From: Haliscomenobacter hydrossis DSM 1100
Lineage (GTDB): Bacteria; Bacteroidota; Bacteroidia; Chitinophagales; Saprospiraceae
Direction of reading: 5' to 3'
Assembly: GCA_945878825.1 (NCBI GenBank)
Contig: CAMDWC010000005.1
Span: forward strand, 1 to 37,030
DNA length: 37,030 nucleotides
Shown here one piece after another: positions 31,650 to 37,030 of this stretch; the first letter of the stretch is position 1, and the number at the start of each line of letters is the position of its first letter. Under the pieces are notes generated by a model. It was not told the DNA's origin. It saw only the letters and a list, made by a program, of their open reading frames with translations, and did no database searches. A program made the position numbers and the translations under genes.

Positions 31650-32528
31650 TTAAAATTTCAGGGTTTCCGGTAAATATTTCTTCAGTAAGTTAGTGTAATA
31701 TGGGCGTAATTCATCCCAATTTGGTGGCTCCGGATTTTTAGAATACAGATCGTAGGGGTTAAACAATTTTACCCATGGCAACATCGCTTTATCGTGATCA
31801 TCAAGTAAATATTCATAGGCACCCTCTCTATGCCAGGAATAAAAAGAGTGATATCTTAACATATACAGGCCTTCTTCGGGAATATAATTTTTCATTATCT
31901 GATAAATATATTCGTCATGACCCCACGACATATCCACCTTTCTCAATCCACAATTTTTTTCATACACGCCTAGCTCAGAATTATATCTGGCGTCATTAAA
32001 ATCGACATTTTCCGAAAAAAATTCTGGATAAACTATTTTATCTGAGTAAGCACAACCTACGGGAAAAGTATCTCCAACCACAGCCCATTGAGGCTCACCA
32101 AAAAGACAAAGGACTTTACCCATATCATGCATGAGTCCGACTAAAACCATCCAATCGGGATGACCATCGCGACGAATCGCTTCTGATGTCTGTAAAAGAT
32201 GCTGAAATTGATCCAAATCGGTATCCGGATCGGAATCATCTACCAATTGATTTAAAAAATCAAAGGCATCCCAAACAGACATTTCCTTTCTGCTAAAAGA
32301 GAGGTATTCCTTTTGTTTTTCCTTTACAAAGGCAAACGATTGGTGTGTATGATTTAATCTGTAAAATTCCTTAACTGTATCTCTTGCCGGCTCCTCATAA
32401 TTGCGATAGGCTTCCGTCGCTTTCGAGGTTGCAATATCTTCTGGATTAGGATATCGGCGTAAAAGGTCGTCTTCCCACTCGTCCATACTAGCCAATGGCT
32501 GAGTTTGATTCGTTATAACATGCGTCAT
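31650..32528 (-). CDS. myo-Inositol oxygenase (MIOX)
   Basis: 292 aa; VWDAFDFLNQLVDDSDPDTDLDQFQHLLQTSEAIRRDGHPDWMVLVGLMHDMGKVL, WAVVGDTFPVGCAYS, MSWGHDEYIYQIMKNY, MLRYHSFYSWHREGAYEYLLDDHD, LFNPYDLYSK. Confidence 0.93.
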   Translation of the reverse strand: MTHVITNQTQPLASMDEWEDDLLRRYPNPEDIATSKATEAYRNYEEPARDTVKEFYRLNHTHQSFAFVKEKQKEYLSFSRKEMSVWDAFDFLNQLVDDSDPDTDLDQFQHLLQTSEAIRRDGHPDWMVLVGLMHDMGKVLCLFGEPQWAVVGDTFPVGCAYSDKIVYPEFFSENVDFNDARYNSELGVYEKNCGLRKVDMSWGHDEYIYQIMKNYIPEEGLYMLRYHSFYSWHREGAYEYLLDDHDKAMLPWVKLFNPYDLYSKNPEPPNWDELRPYYTNLLKKYLPETLKF

Positions 32529-32568
32529 ATTCGTTGATTTATTTTAGCAAGGTAACAAAAATATTTAT

Positions 32569-33105
32569 TTATTGGAAATTTTTCCACATTCTACTTTCCA
32601 TAGGCTTGATGGTTCTTTCATTATATTTTGCGTCCAGCTTTTTGTTATAATAGCGGGAAATTTCGCCAGCCACCTGGAAATAAATCAATTGACCGATAGG
32701 CATACCCGCGTAAATCCTAACAGGCTGGGTACAAGAAATTTCAAGGGTCCAGTGATTGCAAAATCCGACATCACCCTTTCCTGCCGTGGCGTGAATATCT
32801 ATACCGAGACGACCAACGCTTGATTTTCCCTCAAGAAAAGGAACGGTATTATGCGTTTCTGTATATTCTAAAGTTGAGCCAAGATATAATACACCAGGTT
32901 TTAAAATAATACCCTCCTCCGGAATTTCAAACTGAGTAATTTCATTGGGAAGTTTAGCGTCAAGCACCTCCGCCGTATAATTTGCCAGGTATTTTGAAAG
33001 ATGCACATCATAGGAATTGGTACCCAGGCAGGCGGGATCAAAGGGCTCAATAATAATTTCGCCTGTCGAAATAGCTTGTTGTATCATAACATCGCTTAGA
33101 ATCAT
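32569..33105 (-). CDS. dcd: dCTP deaminase
   Basis: 178 aa; ILSDVMIQQAISTGEIIIEPFDPACLGTNSYDVHL, LEGKSSVGRLGIDIHATAGKGDVGFCNHWTLEI, IYAGMPIGQLIYF. Confidence 0.93.
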   Translation of the reverse strand: MILSDVMIQQAISTGEIIIEPFDPACLGTNSYDVHLSKYLANYTAEVLDAKLPNEITQFEIPEEGIILKPGVLYLGSTLEYTETHNTVPFLEGKSSVGRLGIDIHATAGKGDVGFCNHWTLEISCTQPVRIYAGMPIGQLIYFQVAGEISRYYNKKLDAKYNERTIKPMESRMWKNFQ

Positions 33106-33108
33106 TTT

Positions 33109-35715
33109 CTAGTTTTTTAGGGTATCCTGAAGAGTTAATATTTTCAAATCTTCTGTTGTCAATATTTTATTTACCAATGATTTAGGGGAAAAATATACGA
33201 TTAATTCCTCTCCGGGAATAATATCCATATAATTTCCTGAGAAGAAACCCTCCACGGCTGGAAAATCGAGATAAACGTTTTTTGCCAGTTTAGCTGACTT
33301 CAATTTTATGGTATAGACCAATCCATTGATATCAATGGTATAATCAAGGTCATAATTTTTAGGTAAATCGAGCTCTTTTACCGGCGTAAAATAATGAAGA
33401 TCGCGGGCATGGACCTTATCATTTTCATCGATAGCCAGGATTTCTAACAACAAACGATTAGCATTTATACCTTTGGGAATCCATTCGCTGAGCTGAAGAA
33501 TAGCCAGTTCCGTTGAAGTATTTGAAGGGGTAATAAAGGGAATTTCCTTAGACTGGAGGAGATTTCCATCAAAATCGAACAGATTAAGTTTTAATGTTAA
33601 GGAATCGGTGGGTATTTTATCAGATACTGCCCGTATTTCCAGGTGTTTGTTATGCTGTCTGACGCTAACCAGGAGGGGTGAAAAAGCCTCTTTAACAAAA
33701 TAGTGCATAGCCTTCCACCGCTGAAAATAATCCATTCCCGACCAGGAGGCTACAGGCCAGCAATCGTTTAATTGCCAATACAGAGAGCCCATATTGTAAG
33801 GCATAGCTTGCCTGTGCGCCTCAATAGCTGTTCGAATTCCCTCTGCCTGCAATAATTGGCCAACATAGAGGAAATGAGAAAAATTTTCAGGAATCTGATA
33901 ATGATCCTCCATGTATTTTTTAATTCTCATATTCCCTATACCACTTCTTTGGTGAGCAGCCATAACCTCTGAGGTAATATCCCAATCTTCAGGAATAGTG
34001 TAAGAAGCGACGGTTCTCCATTCCGGAAAGGATTGAAAGCCGTATTCACTCATAAACCGACCTATATATTTGTAAAAATCATCGAAAGGGTGTTGTTCAT
34101 GCCACACTCCCCAATAGTGAATGTCTCCTGCCGGCGTATTTTTGGAAGCATGATCACCCGCTTTATAGTAAGGTGAGGAGGGCCAATAGAAAGAATCTCC
34201 ATGATACTGTTGAACCATTTCTGGTAACAATTTATGGAAAACATCTTCATAGGCTTTCCAGATCAGCTTTCTTTTCTCGGGTCCATATTTTTGTTTCCAG
34301 CCCCAGCCTTTAAATTCTTTATATTGTGACCAGGCCACGTCAATTTCATTATTACCGCACCACAAAGCGATAGAGGGATGATTTCGCAACCTCTTTATAT
34401 TATAAATAGCCTCCTCCTTAACTCTTCTTAAAAAATCGGCATCTCCGGGAAACATACTGCAGGCAAACATAAAATCTTGCCAAACGAGGATACCGTATTC
34501 ATCGCAAAGGTCATAAAAAATATCATTTTCATAAAACCCACCGCCCCAAACACGAAGCATGTTCATATTGGCATTGGCTGTTGAATAAATGAGCCATTGA
34601 TATTGCTGGTCAGTTACCCGGGGAATAAATACATCGGAGGGAATATAATTGGCTCCTTTTGCAAAAATGGGTCTTCCGTTGAGTTCCACATAGAAAGAAG
34701 CACCGTCCTTATCAGGCTCCTGAACTATTTTTATAGTTCTAAGACCTATTTTTTTACTTTGAACATCCAGCAACTGCCCCTTGTGAAATAATTTTAAGTC
34801 AAAATGATAGAGGTGTGGGGTTCCAAGGTCATGAGTCCACCATCGTTGAGGATTTTCTATGACGAATGGTTGCACAATATTGTGTTCACCCTTTTCCAGA
34901 TAGATTGACGTTGAGGCAAGTTTTTTTTCATCTGACCATAATTCCAGCGAATAATCACCCGACGATGCCACGACCAATTCGGATATACTTTCCAATTCGG
35001 CTAAAGAATCGGTTAGTTTCAGTTGCTTTATGTAAAGATCATTTTGTTTAGCATGAGACCAGGCGCGAAGTCTTACCTCTCTAAAAATACCCGAACTGAC
35101 TAATCTGGGACCCCAATCCCAACCAAAATGATAACCGGGTTTTCTTAGAAAAACACTTACTCTGCTATTTCCCAATCCCCCATTTTCAGATTGATCATTA
35201 GAGGCTGGCAAATCAAATCCATGATTATCGAGCATTTCCAATCCAACCCTTGTGGGAGAATGAAAATAAAGTCTAAGATTATTATCCCCTTCGCGGAGAT
35301 ATTGTTTTATATCAACCTGCCAGGCTATGAAAAAGTTATCTGCTGAAAAAAGGAGATTTCCATTTAAATAAACATCGACGTAAGTATCCAGGCCATCAAA
35401 TTCTAGGGAAACATGATCTGCATTTTGCAAAGTTTCCTCCAATTGAAAAGTAACTTTATACTCCCAATCAACTTTATCTACCCATTGAGCGTCCTTTTCC
35501 TTGGTTCTAAAAAAGGGGTCCTCCAACTTATTATTCTCCATCAAATCGGTATGAACCGTACCTGGAACGGAGGCATTTAACCAAACAGATTCCCCTGCCT
35601 GTCGAAAAAACCATGGTTTATCTAAAGGAATAATTTTCATTTCCATCTGTATTTGGGCAAAAGTGGAGGTAAGATTCGCTGTCAAAAAAAACAAGAAAAG
35701 CCATTTTGTTTTCAT
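33109..35715 (-). CDS. Glycoside hydrolase family 2 protein, beta-mannosidase-like, with signal peptide
   Basis: 868 aa; MKTKWLFLFFLTANLTSTFAQ; LEFDGLDTYVDVYLNGNLLFSADNFF, GWDWGPRLVSSGIFREVRL, MNMLRVWGGGFYENDIFYDLCDEYGILVWQDFMFACSMFP, LWCGNNEID, SEYGFQSFPEW, GSLYWQLNDCWPVASWSGMDY. Confidence 0.93.
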   Translation of the reverse strand: MKTKWLFLFFLTANLTSTFAQIQMEMKIIPLDKPWFFRQAGESVWLNASVPGTVHTDLMENNKLEDPFFRTKEKDAQWVDKVDWEYKVTFQLEETLQNADHVSLEFDGLDTYVDVYLNGNLLFSADNFFIAWQVDIKQYLREGDNNLRLYFHSPTRVGLEMLDNHGFDLPASNDQSENGGLGNSRVSVFLRKPGYHFGWDWGPRLVSSGIFREVRLRAWSHAKQNDLYIKQLKLTDSLAELESISELVVASSGDYSLELWSDEKKLASTSIYLEKGEHNIVQPFVIENPQRWWTHDLGTPHLYHFDLKLFHKGQLLDVQSKKIGLRTIKIVQEPDKDGASFYVELNGRPIFAKGANYIPSDVFIPRVTDQQYQWLIYSTANANMNMLRVWGGGFYENDIFYDLCDEYGILVWQDFMFACSMFPGDADFLRRVKEEAIYNIKRLRNHPSIALWCGNNEIDVAWSQYKEFKGWGWKQKYGPEKRKLIWKAYEDVFHKLLPEMVQQYHGDSFYWPSSPYYKAGDHASKNTPAGDIHYWGVWHEQHPFDDFYKYIGRFMSEYGFQSFPEWRTVASYTIPEDWDITSEVMAAHQRSGIGNMRIKKYMEDHYQIPENFSHFLYVGQLLQAEGIRTAIEAHRQAMPYNMGSLYWQLNDCWPVASWSGMDYFQRWKAMHYFVKEAFSPLLVSVRQHNKHLEIRAVSDKIPTDSLTLKLNLFDFDGNLLQSKEIPFITPSNTSTELAILQLSEWIPKGINANRLLLEILAIDENDKVHARDLHYFTPVKELDLPKNYDLDYTIDINGLVYTIKLKSAKLAKNVYLDFPAVEGFFSGNYMDIIPGEELIVYFSPKSLVNKILTTEDLKILTLQDTLKN

Positions 35716-35858
35716 CGTTTCTAAAAAGTGGGTAATATATTGATAGTTAAATTAAATACATAATGTTAATAAATAAATTGCAGGTTAGGAAGGTTTGTTA
35801 CAGGTAAATACAATAAGATTGTAATTTAGCTTTCTTTTTAAAACCAAATGATAGCCAA

Positions 35859-37030
35859 ATGAATTCCATTCACGTTGCCACGGACTTATCGGACTTGTTA
35901 TCACTCCAACCCGACGACCGATTTCAACTCATAGAAAAAGTCACAGACTATTACCTTCAGTTTTTAGATGGTTTACCCGAGGGAAAAGCCTATTTAGGCG
36001 ATGAAGATGCTGGAAAAGCTTTAGCGTCCATGCCATTCCAGGAAAATCCTTATCCAATAGACCAGATTTTCGATGTTTTTCACCAATCAGTTACTGAAAA
36101 TGGTATTAATCCATGCAGTGGCAAACACTTTGGCTATGTTCCAGGTGGAGGCATTGAAACGGCAGCTTGGGGAGATTTTTTAGGTGCCCTTACTAACCGC
36201 TACAGCGGAATAAATTTTGCAAATCCAGGTGCTGTAAGGATGGAAAACCAGGTAATATCCTGGATGTGTAACTTAGTCGGCTATGACCACCGAAGCCATG
36301 GAAGTTTACTTTCCGGAGGATCTATTGCCAATCTTACAGGAATTATAGCTGCAAGAGATCATAAAGAGCTTAAAGCCAGAGACTTTGAAAGAGCGGTCAT
36401 TTATTTAACTGATGAAACGCATCACTGCGTACAAAAGGCATTACGCTTAGCTGGCATGGGAGAATCAGTCATCCGTTATGTTCCAATGGACGAACATTTC
36501 AGTATGCGACCGGAGGCTTTGGAGGCCATTATAAAGGAGGACCTGCGTCTTGGCTTGATACCTTTTCTTCTTATTGGCTCTGCCGGAACGACAAACACGG
36601 GGGCTATTGATCCATTGGACAGACTGGCAGACACAGCTTCTAATCATCAAATATGGTTTCATGTGGATGCAGCCTACGGTGGATTTTTCCTCTTAGTTGA
36701 AGCCTTAAAAAGTAAGTTTAAAGGGATTGAAAGAGCTGATTCCATTGTTATGGATCCACATAAAAGCCTGTTTATGCCTTATGGTTCAGGCGTGATTTTA
36801 GTTCGGAATGCAGAACACCTTTTTAAGTCAAACTATTACACTGCGGCGTATTTACAAGATGATATGGAAGGGCAGGATGAGCGATCACCTGCGGATTACT
36901 CCCCGGAATTAACCAGGCATTTCCGGGGAATGCGACTTTGGTTTTCCCTGTCCATGCTGGGAATTTCTCCTTTTCGACAAGTTTTAGCGGAAAAAATTGA
37001 TTTAAGCCATTATTTTTATGGTGAAATTCA
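35859..37030 (+). CDS. Pyridoxal-phosphate-dependent decarboxylase (aromatic-L-amino-acid/glutamate decarboxylase family); C-terminus cut off by window end
   Basis: Own translation MNSIHVATDLSDLLSLQPDDRFQLIEKVTDYYLQFLDGLPEGKAYLG...; GSLLSGGSIANLTGIIAAR, IGSAGTTNTGAIDPL, IWFHVDAAYGGFFLL, DSIVMDPHKSLFMPYGSG (PLP lysine). Absent from the ORF track because it is open at the edge. Confidence 0.9.
   Translation, partial: MNSIHVATDLSDLLSLQPDDRFQLIEKVTDYYLQFLDGLPEGKAYLGDEDAGKALASMPFQENPYPIDQIFDVFHQSVTENGINPCSGKHFGYVPGGGIETAAWGDFLGALTNRYSGINFANPGAVRMENQVISWMCNLVGYDHRSHGSLLSGGSIANLTGIIAARDHKELKARDFERAVIYLTDETHHCVQKALRLAGMGESVIRYVPMDEHFSMRPEALEAIIKEDLRLGLIPFLLIGSAGTTNTGAIDPLDRLADTASNHQIWFHVDAAYGGFFLLVEALKSKFKGIERADSIVMDPHKSLFMPYGSGVILVRNAEHLFKSNYYTAAYLQDDMEGQDERSPADYSPELTRHFRGMRLWFSLSMLGISPFRQVLAEKIDLSHYFYGEI

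Overview
The window reads as a chromosomal segment of a Bacteroidota bacterium (Saprospiria/Cytophagia-like by gene content; inference only). Its core (about 9.9-29.0 kb, all minus strand) is one continuous str-S10-spc-alpha run: rpsL-rpsG-fusA-rpsJ-rplC-rplD-rplW-rplB-rpsS-rplV-rpsC-rplP-rpmC-rpsQ-rplN-rplX-rplE-rpsN-rpsH-rplF-rplR-rpsE-rpmD-rplO-secY-map-infA-rpmJ-rpsM-rpsK-rpsD-rpoA-rplQ. It is followed by carA, eno, an FtsB/DivIC-like gene and sucD. The left flank has an alpha-ketoglutarate-semialdehyde-dehydrogenase-like gene (cut by the window edge) coupled to an FAH-family sugar-acid dehydratase-like gene, a DUF2157-like membrane protein, a small secreted protein made of 17-residue tandem repeats, and a TPR/PD40/OmpA protein with PorE-like (type IX secretion) architecture. 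The right flank has an acyl-ACP thioesterase, then a compact minus-strand run of GH2 beta-mannosidase, dCTP deaminase, myo-inositol oxygenase and an SSS-family symporter, and finally a truncated PLP-dependent decarboxylase. Most of the window is ordinary housekeeping DNA. I saw no CRISPR array, tRNA, rRNA, transposon or phage signature. The best leads are the 17-aa repeat protein next to the PorE-like gene, the inositol oxygenase/symporter pair, the RGG-like tail on ribosomal protein S3, and a 28-nt interrupted palindrome upstream of the FAH gene. I found no convincing wholly new multi-gene system.
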